Shown here: in pieces, positions 7,627 to 14,997 of the stretch | How the letters are laid out: each line of letters begins with the position of its first letter | Position numbering within the stretch: the first letter of the stretch is position 1 | From: Chryseobacterium sp. G0186 | Lineage (GTDB): Bacteria; Bacteroidota; Bacteroidia; Flavobacteriales; Weeksellaceae | Length of the DNA stretch: 64,000 bases | Reading direction: 5' to 3' | NCBI RefSeq assembly: GCF_003815675.1 | Contig: NZ_CP033918.1 | Coordinates: forward strand, 124,001 to 188,000 | Notes under the pieces: generated by a model | Told to the model about the DNA's origin: nothing | Seen by the model: only the letters and a program-made list of their open reading frames with translations | The model's database searches: none | Program-made: the position numbers and the translations under genes

Positions 7627-8015
7627 TTCACCCGAAATCACAAAAGCTACATACGTTTTTTGAAAACCCCCAGTCTTCCAGTTAAAGAGGTAAGGATTCC
7701 CCTCCTTTGGAGGGGTGGCGAAAATTCAAAGAATTTTTGACGGGGTGGTTTATGCCCCTATAACCCTCATTACCCGCTTCATAACTACCTCCCACCAGTA
7801 TCTTAACGGGCTCCAGGGACTTCCCCAAGCCCCTGGATGGGGTTGTGCAACGGGTGCTACCTGGTTCGGAACGGCCTTTACCCCCTTGGGGAAGTCCCTC
7901 TACCCCCTTACCTAAGGGGGTAGAGACACTTATAGAACCCCCTCCGGACCCTTATGCAAGGGGCTGGAGGGGCTTTAGAGAGGGGTAGAGGGAGATTGGC
8001 TATAATAAAACAAAA
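7627..8015. repeat. GC-rich, palindrome-rich intergenic island including dispersed repeat copy B
   Basis: No gene is supported. At 7693-7752 lies an inverted copy of the dispersed repeat also seen at 3523 and 49432. Then follow a perfect 15-base inverted repeat (7815-7829 with 7885-7899, AGGGACTTCCCCAAG) and a nearly loopless palindrome TACCCCCTTA/TAAGGGGGTA (7901-7922). Several further runs of CCCCTCC and GGAGGGG are present. The base composition is strikingly richer in G+C than the surrounding AT-rich DNA. This looks like a composite of mobile or palindromic intergenic repeats. Confidence 0.75.
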
Positions 8016-8039
8016 AACGGCTTCCAGATGGAAGCCGTT
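8016..8039. terminator. Terminator between VOC and XRE genes
   Basis: Perfect ten-base stem AACGGCTTCC / GGAAGCCGTT with a four-base loop. It has T runs on both sides and can end both convergent genes. Confidence 0.8.
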
Positions 8040-8061
8040 TTCTTATTCTTTAGGGATAGGA

Positions 8062-8433
8062 TTATCCTTTCTTTAATTTTGCATTTTCTGCTTTTAAAGC
8101 TTTAATCTCCTCTTTCAGCAAATTAATATATTCCTGTTGGTTTTCTAAAAGATAATTTGGAACGTTACAATTATAGATACCAGACTGATGAAACGAACTT
8201 GTATCATTAAATGTTATGTTGTCGTTTTTCTGAACAACACTTGCTGGCTTCTCTTCTTTGATATCTTCTACAGAAACATCCAATGCTTTAGCCAGTTTCT
8301 CCCATTCATCATCAAATATTCTAACATCTCCACTTTCTTTTCTGCTGTAGTTGGAGACGTCGGTTGCAATAATGTCAGCAATCTGTTGCTGTGTATAACC
8401 TCTTTGCTTTCTTATATTTCTTAGTTTTTCCAT
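8062..8433 (-). CDS. XRE-family helix-turn-helix regulator with C-terminal coiled coil
   Basis: Start at MEKLRNIRKQRG, the usual beginning of this family; the extension to 8457 has no support. The N-terminal half is a Cro/CI-type HTH (QQQIADIIATDVSNYSRKES, then DEWEKLAKALDVSVEDI). The middle is a flexible linker, and the last 25 residues form a short coiled coil (EYINLLKEEIKALKAENAKL) that probably mediates dimerisation. It acts in the cytosol on DNA; targets are unknown. It is divergent from the secreted-protein gene at 8624, sharing a 190-base intergenic region. Confidence 0.85.
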   Translation of the reverse strand: MEKLRNIRKQRGYTQQQIADIIATDVSNYSRKESGDVRIFDDEWEKLAKALDVSVEDIKEEKPASVVQKNDNITFNDTSSFHQSGIYNCNVPNYLLENQQEYINLLKEEIKALKAENAKLKKG

Positions 8434-8623
8434 AGGGTGGGGCTGTGTTTTGTACAAATATAGAAAAAATCCTCTATTTTTTGATTGTAGAAAGTGAATT
8501 CAAAATATCAAAAAATATCAAATCATTGTAAATAGTTAACTTTTGCATAAATATAATGTCTATTATGGGTTTCCACAAAATAGCGATTACAATTATTCTT
8601 TATATTTGGCGAAAATTTTAACT

Positions 8624-9016
8624 ATGAAAAAATTATTATTGGTATTGGCAATATTCATTACATCCTTTACTTTCGCACAGGAAACACCAAAATATGTGTA
8701 CGCTGAAATTGTTGGAACATCTAAATTCCTGAGTAAGAAAGTAACTGTTGAAATTGATTACGGCCAAGCAACCAGTTTCTGGGAAAGTAATAGAATGAAG
8801 AATTCTGATGGATCAAATAAAGAATTCAATTCTATGGTTGATGCGATGAATTATATGGGCGCATTAGGATGGGATTTTGAACAGGCATATGTGGTAACAA
8901 TTGGTCAACAAAATGTGTATCATTGGTTAATGCGTAAGGAATTTGTAGATCTTGATGGAGAAATAAAAGAAGAGCTTAAAAAGAGCTTTCCTACTAAACG
9001 TGATTTGAAACAGTAG
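8624..9016 (+). CDS. Small secreted protein of unknown function
   Basis: Start placed at the ATG beginning a clear signal peptide (MKKLLLVLAIFITSFTFAQ, cleavage after AQ). An upstream in-frame ATG at 8543 gives an implausible extension. The mature part of about 110 residues contains EIVGTSKFLSKKVTVEIDYG and MVDAMNYMGALGWDFEQAYV. This recalls the 'DUF4177-like' pattern in which an NxxGxxGWE/D motif ends a small alpha/beta fold, but that is only a resemblance. It is probably periplasmic and monocistronic, with a strong convergent terminator. Confidence 0.7.
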   Translation: MKKLLLVLAIFITSFTFAQETPKYVYAEIVGTSKFLSKKVTVEIDYGQATSFWESNRMKNSDGSNKEFNSMVDAMNYMGALGWDFEQAYVVTIGQQNVYHWLMRKEFVDLDGEIKEELKKSFPTKRDLKQ

Positions 9017-9033
9017 TTTCTTGAATGCTGTTG

Positions 9034-9067
9034 AATAAATAAGCCCCTTAATTGGGGCTTATTTATT
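9034..9067. terminator. Bidirectional terminator overlapping the stop of the putAbiC gene
   Basis: Perfect 14-base stem AATAAATAAGCCCC / GGGGCTTATTTATT with a six-base loop. The right arm contains the stop codon of the minus-strand gene (9063-9065). Confidence 0.85.
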
Positions 9068-9905
9068 CTGTATATTCAAATGCTGTTGGAGCATATTGGC
9101 CTTTTGGTTTTAAGTTAATTAATAACTCATCATCAATATTATCAAATACAGTATATTTTTCAATTAATGGTTTAAACTTTTCTTTACCATTTTGATGTAA
9201 ACCATTATATAAAAATAATATCATGTCATGGCTTGAAAGCTGAGCTCTCGCAAAAGCAACATAAGTTCTTTTATTGATACCATCAGTATTATCTATAAGC
9301 TTTATAATATGGTAAAAAGTTCTGTAATAGTGAGCGAGATATTCCTTATACATATTGTAATTATTAGTATAAAATATTATAATATCATCAACACTGTGAT
9401 CATTCATAGAGTCAATAAAACTTTTACCATTACGCACACTTTGTACAGCTAAATTTCGAGCATCCAAATATATATTCTCTGATATTTTATTGAAAGCTTG
9501 TCTTCCTTCATAATTTTCACTACCTATTTTTATTGATGTATTATTTATGATAGAATTAAATGAAGAAATCATTTGGAAGAAAGTATTTTCAAAACGTTGA
9601 ACTCTTAACGTTTCATTTTGAGTAATGAATTCTTTTCTTGTTTCTTTTAATTCCTCTCGTTGAAGCTTTAATTCATGGCTTTGCATGTAAATTGTTATGA
9701 TAATACCTCCAAAAGCTAATCCGGAATAAATTGCATTAACAGAACCAAACATGTCACCAAATGTACCTCTAATTTCAATTCCTCTACCTCTTAAAAGAAA
9801 ATATGTAGCAAACCACATTGCTAATACTACAAGAGCGACTCCAATAGATATCCAGCCAATATATAGTTTTTTCTCTTCATCATTTTTTTTATTAATGTTT
9901 TCCAT
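9063..9905 (-). CDS. putAbiC-type membrane protein, candidate phage abortive infection gene
   Basis: A 280-residue protein with two N-terminal membrane segments (about 15-38 and 57-75) separated by RGTFGDMFGSVNAIYSGLAF. A charged coiled coil follows (HELKLQREELKETRKEF), then a soluble helical domain with RFENTFFQMISSFNSII and HYYRTFYHIIKLID. RAQLSSHDMILFLYNGL follows. This order matches the Pfam family called putative phage abortive infection protein (putAbiC). Members are suspected defence genes; the mechanism is unknown and membrane attachment is seen directly. It stands alone, with no toxin-antitoxin or restriction genes adjacent. Defence function here is inference from the family. Confidence 0.75.
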   Translation of the reverse strand: MENINKKNDEEKKLYIGWISIGVALVVLAMWFATYFLLRGRGIEIRGTFGDMFGSVNAIYSGLAFGGIIITIYMQSHELKLQREELKETRKEFITQNETLRVQRFENTFFQMISSFNSIINNTSIKIGSENYEGRQAFNKISENIYLDARNLAVQSVRNGKSFIDSMNDHSVDDIIIFYTNNYNMYKEYLAHYYRTFYHIIKLIDNTDGINKRTYVAFARAQLSSHDMILFLYNGLHQNGKEKFKPLIEKYTVFDNIDDELLINLKPKGQYAPTAFEYTE

Positions 9906-10109
9906 TTATATTAGTTTTTCACAAATATAGTAAAAGCCTATCCCAAAGAAAAATATATAATATTCAATAGAACATTTCCTAAATTTCCCTATGAATAAAA
10001 ATTTCAAAATGGACAAAGGCTGTATGTCAATATTTAAAGCTTACTTCCCAATATATCTAACTTATACTTAATCTAAAATTCCTAAATTTATTCCCAATCA
10101 AAAAACAAT

Positions 10110-10337
10110 ATGCACAATAAAATCATAAAAATAAAGCACGTAACAGGAACCTACACTATTGAAATCAAGGATGGAAAACTGAATGAAATGCAAAGCCAGC
10201 TGGACAAATGCCTGAACAATGAACAAGGAGCTATAGTTATAAAGGGAGAAAACGGAGATCAGTTTGTGTACCCATCGGATTTTCTGAAAAATAGTTTCAT
10301 TTCCATTGTGGATAGGGAAGAAGAAAAAGGGATGTAA
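10110..10337 (+). CDS. Small hypothetical protein
   Basis: A 75-residue acidic/lysine-rich protein without signal or membrane segment. It has a beta-like start (IIKIKHVTGTYTIEIKDGKL) and a second block (GAIVIKGENGDQFVYPSDFLKNS), consistent with a small beta-rich domain. The start ATG follows an AT-rich leader, with no strong ribosome site, as usual in Bacteroidetes. I do not recognise the family. Codon use resembles the neighbours, so it is probably real. Confidence 0.5.
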   Translation: MHNKIIKIKHVTGTYTIEIKDGKLNEMQSQLDKCLNNEQGAIVIKGENGDQFVYPSDFLKNSFISIVDREEEKGM

Positions 10338-10486
10338 GCAAATCAAAATCTCCAAAGGCCTTATAAAGACTAGGTTTTTAGTTCTGGAAATAATAGAGAG
10401 GAGATGCTTTAAAGAAAAAGCTAAAAATAATTCCCCTGATTTCTAGTCTATTATTAAGTTTTGTTAAAATTTGTGTGGGAAAAGTT

Positions 10487-10516
10487 TTGAAGAAAATAAA
10501 AATCGTTCTATATTTG
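10487..10516 (+). promoter_or_regulatory. Promoter of tRNA-Ser
   Basis: TTG (10487-10489), 19-base spacer, TATATTTG (10509-10516). This has exactly the same spacing as the three tRNA-Lys promoters in this window. Confidence 0.8.
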
Positions 10517-10550
10517 CACCACTGAAAACAACGATACTATCGGAGTTTAG

Positions 10551-10635
10551 GGAGAGATGGCAGAGTGGTCGATTGCGATAGTCTTGAAAACTATTGACTG
10601 TAACAGGTCCGGGGGTTCGAATCCCTCTCTCTCCG
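10551..10635 (+). tRNA. tRNA-Ser (UGA)
   Basis: An 85-base class II tRNA. The acceptor stem GGAGAGA pairs with TCTCTCC. The anticodon stem ATAGT/ACTAT holds a seven-base loop CTTGAAA with anticodon TGA at 10585-10587. There is a long variable arm and a T loop GGTTCGAATCC. The extended variable arm fits serine. CCA is not fully encoded. A strong hairpin terminator follows at 10639. Confidence 0.95.
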
Positions 10636-10638
10636 CAG

Positions 10639-10670
10639 AAAAGCCTTGAATCAAACGATTCAAGGCTTTT
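10639..10670 (+). terminator. Terminator of tRNA-Ser
   Basis: Perfect 14-base stem AAAAGCCTTGAATC / GATTCAAGGCTTTT, four-base loop, T run. Confidence 0.88.
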
Positions 10671-11051
10671 TATTTTTTAATACTTATGGTTTTTTTACGG
10701 GGTAGAGAAAGCTTTCGGGGATCAGGTGCAAAAATTGTAGCGAGCACCATTGAAAAATAGAGTCTTCTTGATCTCATAAAATGCAAAGTTCTATTTTGTA
10801 TTATGAATATTTTGAGGGAGCAAAGAATGAAATCGATGTATTGATTCTTTTTAAGCGAATGTATACCACGAAGCTTCTTCAGCGACAAAGTCGCCCTTCC
10901 TACCTTCCTAAAATAAAACATTCGCATCACCTTTCTTTGCGTCAAAAAAAATAAGTTTCATTAAACAAAAAGTAGTTTAGATTTTGTAGTCATCCACAAC
11001 TTTTGAGATCTGTCAACCTACTTTAGGGGGACTCATTTATTTAATTTCAAT
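10671..11051. other. Non-coding gap
   Basis: No convincing gene. A minus-strand frame of 91 codons (10670-10945) is rich in Arg/Lys and starts from repeat-like DNA; I reject it. The segment around 10848-10870 (TGATTCTTTTTAAGCGAAT) resembles 12202-12232 in the gap beyond the next gene, which suggests degenerate dispersed repeats flanking the SMP-30-like gene. Confidence 0.5.
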
Positions 11052-12128
11052 TCAATCTTCAAGATCAAAGCTTGATATCGTATGAAAAGGATCTATTTCT
11101 GTATTTTTTTCGCCTTGAAAAGTATCATAATTAACGACTAATAGCTTCCCTTTATAGATAATGGTTTCACAAGGGTTATCCAGTCTTCCATCGGAACCAT
11201 CTGCGTTGTCATTTTCCCAAATCAGAGAAATGGTATTGGTGTTTAAGTTGAGCTGATGTACGCTGTTATTCTCATAATTGGCAATAAAAATGGAATTTCT
11301 TTTTTCGTCATAGAAAAATCCATCACAGCATTTTAACTGATCAGAATCGAAAACTATTGTATTGGATTTTAGCTTTCCGTTTTTGTCAAATTCCAGTTTA
11401 TTAATTACGCCATCTCCAAAATTTCCTGCATACAGATTTCCTTTTTTATCAAAAGCAATCCCGTCAATTCCTATGGTTCTTTTCGTGACTTCTGGTTTTA
11501 AGGTAAAAGTTGCAATGATATAATTTTTCTTATTGATTGCATCTAAAATAATATTTTTAGCATTTAACTGTTCCAATGAGAAACTGTAAATTCCGCTTTC
11601 TCTTCTGTTTTCAAATAAAGCATCTGTTATATACACCCGGTTTTTATACCATCTTACGGCTTCTCCGAAATTAAATCCTTCAACCAAAACTTCAGCATGT
11701 AAAGGTTTTCCGTCTTTTACAATAATCCTGATCAATCTTGAAAAGTTTTCTTTTCCGGTAAAAAACTGATTATCCATGAAATATAAATTTCCATCGGGAC
11801 CAAACTCCATTCCCATTGGGTGTACTTTTTTAGTAATAGGATGGAGCGGGAGTTTGTCAAACCAAACGATGGGTTTATCATTTTTATCAAAAGTTAGAAT
11901 TTTGCTGCCATGTTTATCAAATGTAATGGGGTTTGTAATCGATAAAAATAAATTTCCTTTTTTATCTAAAGCCATTCCGTCTGGTGTTTGGCAGGTTTCT
12001 CCCAGATCAGCAAACAGGGTTGGTTGTATGAATTTAGAAGTTTTGCTGTAGGTTATTTCTTGTTTACTTACCTGCGAAAACAAGTTTAAAGTATTCATTA
12101 GCATGAGAATGGCAAGTGTTTTTTTCAT
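11052..12128 (-). CDS. Secreted SMP-30/gluconolactonase/NHL-like beta-propeller protein
   Basis: A 358-residue protein with an N-terminal signal peptide (MKKTLAILMLMNTLNLFSQ). Repeated propeller blades contain motifs such as TPDGMALDKKGNLFLS, GMEFGPDGNLYFMDN and IDGIAFDKKGNLYAGNFGDG, then FFYDEKRNSIFIANYENNSVHQL, as in the SMP-30/LRE or NHL families. Some members are Ca-dependent lactonases, but the catalytic residues cannot be assigned confidently, so enzymatic function is not claimed. It is probably periplasmic. It diverges from the histidine kinase gene. Confidence 0.75.
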   Translation of the reverse strand: MKKTLAILMLMNTLNLFSQVSKQEITYSKTSKFIQPTLFADLGETCQTPDGMALDKKGNLFLSITNPITFDKHGSKILTFDKNDKPIVWFDKLPLHPITKKVHPMGMEFGPDGNLYFMDNQFFTGKENFSRLIRIIVKDGKPLHAEVLVEGFNFGEAVRWYKNRVYITDALFENRRESGIYSFSLEQLNAKNIILDAINKKNYIIATFTLKPEVTKRTIGIDGIAFDKKGNLYAGNFGDGVINKLEFDKNGKLKSNTIVFDSDQLKCCDGFFYDEKRNSIFIANYENNSVHQLNLNTNTISLIWENDNADGSDGRLDNPCETIIYKGKLLVVNYDTFQGEKNTEIDPFHTISSFDLED

Positions 12129-12422
12129 TTTAATTATTTCTTTTTAGATAGGGTTTTCATTTTCGGATATTACTTAGTAGAGCGGGCAACAGAATAATAA
12201 GTTTGATTCTTTTGGTTATTTTAAGCGAATATAATCACGTCATTTTGATCCTGTTTTGCGAACCGATGAAGAACCCATTTATGCATTCAAATAATAAGTT
12301 CTTACCTTTTTATCGAATTCATATGCTGAAACGTAGTTTTTAGAATCTAAAACAGACTATTCATATTAATTGATGAACTTTATTTCTATATTTTGTTACT
12401 TTGCCGTCAATTAAAATAGGAT

Positions 12423-13496
12423 ATGAGTTTTATCAACAGAATTGACTTAAAAAGAACAGCTCTTCATTGTTTATACTGGATTTTATTTTTGCTGTTTTCT
12501 TTTTCAAATAAATCTGCAAATGAAGATTCTTATGCATTCATTTTTATTTATTCCTTTAAAGTTTTAGCACAAGCTGTGGTTGCCTATGGTTTGATCTATT
12601 GGATTATTCCGGAAACATTAAATAAAAAAAGATATTTACTTTTTGTCATTTTTGCCTTAGGCTGGATTTATATGATTCTTGCTTTTTTAATGATTTTAAA
12701 ATTTTATTATCTCGAACCGAAATTCCCAACTTTCTTCAATGATTGGCTTGGGCACAAAATGACGGTTATGGAACGTCTTACTTCGGGCAGGCTGATGATA
12801 AGAGAGTTTTCCTTTATTACATATCCTGTCATTATTTTAGGATTTATCAGTTTTAATCGCAAACAACAGAGGCTTCTAAAATTGGAAGAAGAAAAAAAAT
12901 CAATAGAATTAAAGGTGCTGAAAAATCAGCTGAATCCTCATTTCCTGTTCAATACCTTAAATAATCTATATACTTTGACCCTAAAAAAAGATGATAGAGC
13001 GCCTGAGGTCATTGCTAAATTATCTGAGATTTTAGACTTTGTTTTATACCGCTGCAATGAAGATTATGTTTCTATTGAAAAAGAAATAACGCTGATTGAA
13101 AACTATATTGCCTTGGAAAAATTGCGGTATAGCGAAAGCAGACTGGATATTTTATTTATGAAAGATATTCAGGAAAGCAATAAAATTTCACCTTTGATTG
13201 TGTTGACTTTCATTGAAAATGCTTTTAAGCATGGTGTTGTTAATGAAACTGAAAAAGCAACGATCAGATTGAATCTGGAAAGTAAAAAAGGACAGATTGT
13301 TTTTAGTATTGAGAACACAAAGCCTCAGAATGAATTGTCTCAAATGACAGACAAATCTAAAATTGGCTTGGAAAACGTCCAGAAACAGCTGGACTTATTA
13401 TATCCCAAAAGGCATATGCTGGAAATTGAAGAAACACAACTATTTTATAAAGTTAAGCTTTGTTTGAAAATTCAAAACGGGAAAGAACTTTTATAA
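12423..13496 (+). CDS. LytS/YehU-type membrane sensor histidine kinase
   Basis: A 357-residue protein with four predicted membrane helices in the first 145 residues. A short coiled coil follows (KQQRLLKLEEEKKSIELK), then the His_kinase box NQLNPHFLFNTLNNLYTL with His173. It ends with a HATPase domain (SPLIVLTFIENAFKHG N-box and KIGLENVQKQLDLLYP). There is no large periplasmic domain, so the signal is probably sensed in the membrane. It pairs with the LytTR regulator 64 bases downstream. In Bacteroidetes such pairs control surface, transport or polysaccharide functions; the target here is unknown. Confidence 0.92.
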   Translation: MSFINRIDLKRTALHCLYWILFLLFSFSNKSANEDSYAFIFIYSFKVLAQAVVAYGLIYWIIPETLNKKRYLLFVIFALGWIYMILAFLMILKFYYLEPKFPTFFNDWLGHKMTVMERLTSGRLMIREFSFITYPVIILGFISFNRKQQRLLKLEEEKKSIELKVLKNQLNPHFLFNTLNNLYTLTLKKDDRAPEVIAKLSEILDFVLYRCNEDYVSIEKEITLIENYIALEKLRYSESRLDILFMKDIQESNKISPLIVLTFIENAFKHGVVNETEKATIRLNLESKKGQIVFSIENTKPQNELSQMTDKSKIGLENVQKQLDLLYPKRHMLEIEETQLFYKVKLCLKIQNGKELL

Positions 13497-13560
13497 GACC
13501 GGCAACAGACCATTAAAAACCATTAAATTAGCTTTTAAAATTCCAAACTATTTACCTCAA

Positions 13561-14265
13561 ATGAAACACAGCTGTATTATTGTAGATGACGAACCTTTTG
13601 CGAGAGAATTAATTGCTTCTCATTTAGCCCATTTCGACAATTTTGAGGTAGTAGATTCTTTTGAAAATGCATTAAAAGCATATTCTTTTTTAGAGAATAA
13701 TTCTGTTGACCTTATCTTTTTGGATATTGAAATGCCCCTGATGAAAGGAAATGATTTTTTGAAAAAGCTAAAAAATCCGCCTAAAGTAATTTTTACAACA
13801 GCTTACAGAGAATATGCCATTGAAGGGTATGAACTTAATGTGATTGATTATCTTCTGAAGCCCATTACTTTTGACCGTTTTTTTGTTTCAATAGAAAAAT
13901 TTAAACAATTTCAAACTCCCGGGAGAGAAAGTTATACAGCATTGGAAAGTCATATTTTTGTAACAAGTGGCAGCAAGAATATTAAAATTATCCTTGATGA
14001 AATTCTGTATATCGAAAGCCTGAGAGATTACATCACTATTCATTTGGAAAATGGGAAATCGCATCATGTAAAACAAAATATCTCAGCCTTTGAAAAATTA
14101 TTAAATACTGAATTTATTAGAATTCATCGTTCTTTTATTATTCAGACAAAAAAGATCACTGCTTACACTAAAAACGAAATTGAAATCAATTCCGTCGAAA
14201 TTCCCATTGGAATTAGCTACAAGGAAAACTGGCTGAATTATTTAAAAACATATATTCTAAAATAG
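13561..14265 (+). CDS. LytTR-family response regulator
   Basis: A 234-residue protein. The receiver domain (1-120) has acidic residues DDEP (9-12), phosphoacceptor Asp55 in FLDIEMP, Thr in FTTAYREYA and Lys in YLLKPI. A C-terminal LytTR DNA-binding domain follows (about 138-234), with LYIESLRDYITIHLENGK and FIRIHRSFIIQ. It is the cognate partner of the upstream LytS-like kinase. LytTR proteins bind paired direct repeats in promoters; none was identified here. Confidence 0.93.
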   Translation: MKHSCIIVDDEPFARELIASHLAHFDNFEVVDSFENALKAYSFLENNSVDLIFLDIEMPLMKGNDFLKKLKNPPKVIFTTAYREYAIEGYELNVIDYLLKPITFDRFFVSIEKFKQFQTPGRESYTALESHIFVTSGSKNIKIILDEILYIESLRDYITIHLENGKSHHVKQNISAFEKLLNTEFIRIHRSFIIQTKKITAYTKNEIEINSVEIPIGISYKENWLNYLKTYILK

Positions 14266-14997
14266 TAAAACCCTTGTCTCATTCTTATTTAAGAGTCGTT
14301 TTGTTGAGATGGGAGTCAATCTTTGATCTCTGTCAGTTCTCAAAAATCTAAAATTTTGTTGTCTAGTCTCAACTTCTATGTATGACTCCTGATTCCTTAT
14401 TAGCCTTCATTGTCTTTGTTTAAGGTATTGTGAATTTTCTGAAAAATATTATCCGATATTTCCCAATTCGTAATAAAAAATATACTTTTGCATCAACAAT
14501 ATCAAGTTATTATAGCAAATGGTGTTGTTTCTATTAAAAAACTAAACCAGAAAACTAATTAAACTATGAAAACGAGCAAAACTGCACTGTATTTATTGTT
14601 ATAAATACATCAAAACTAATTGTTTCCAGCAATTAAAAAAACAGTAAGTCCCCAAAATTTCTTTAAAGCTACAAGTCATATAGAATCTATAAGGTTGATG
14701 TGATTATTTCTGTACATCGGTTGTAAAGGATACCTGTTATCAAAACTATTACAGGTGTTTCGCTTTTGATATGGGCTAAGGCATGCTTTTATGGAAGCTT
14801 AGGGAGGTATTCTGGAGGCTGTTCGATCTACAGAAATTCTTTCAAAGTCAATGTTTACTCATTGATTACAATTCTTGAATTCATTTGATTCTGAAAACAT
14901 TTGTATCCGGATGGCTTATTGAATGGAGTTCAGAAACCATATAAACGAAGCGGAACCGAAAAGCTATACGAGTAGGAAAACAGTATAAAACTAAAAT
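14266..14997. other. 732-base intergenic region without a supported gene
   Basis: AT-rich DNA between the two-component pair and the RCC1-repeat gene. A 12-codon frame at 14566-14604 (MKTSKTALYLLL) resembles the start of a signal peptide and could be a leader peptide or the remnant of one, but nothing else supports it. There is no RNA gene, and no strong hairpin that I can support. Confidence 0.5.

Noticed and set aside
7715..7915. A 66-codon plus-strand ORF
   Set aside because: It lies entirely in the palindromic GC-rich repeat island and starts within dispersed repeat copy B.
10670..10945. A 91-codon minus-strand ORF
   Set aside because: Basic, low-complexity product starting from repeat-like DNA and overlapping the tRNA-Ser terminator; no family resemblance.
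14566..14604. 12-codon frame MKTSKTALYLLL
   Set aside because: Could be a leader peptide or truncated signal peptide, but there is no attenuator-like structure or downstream continuation to support it.
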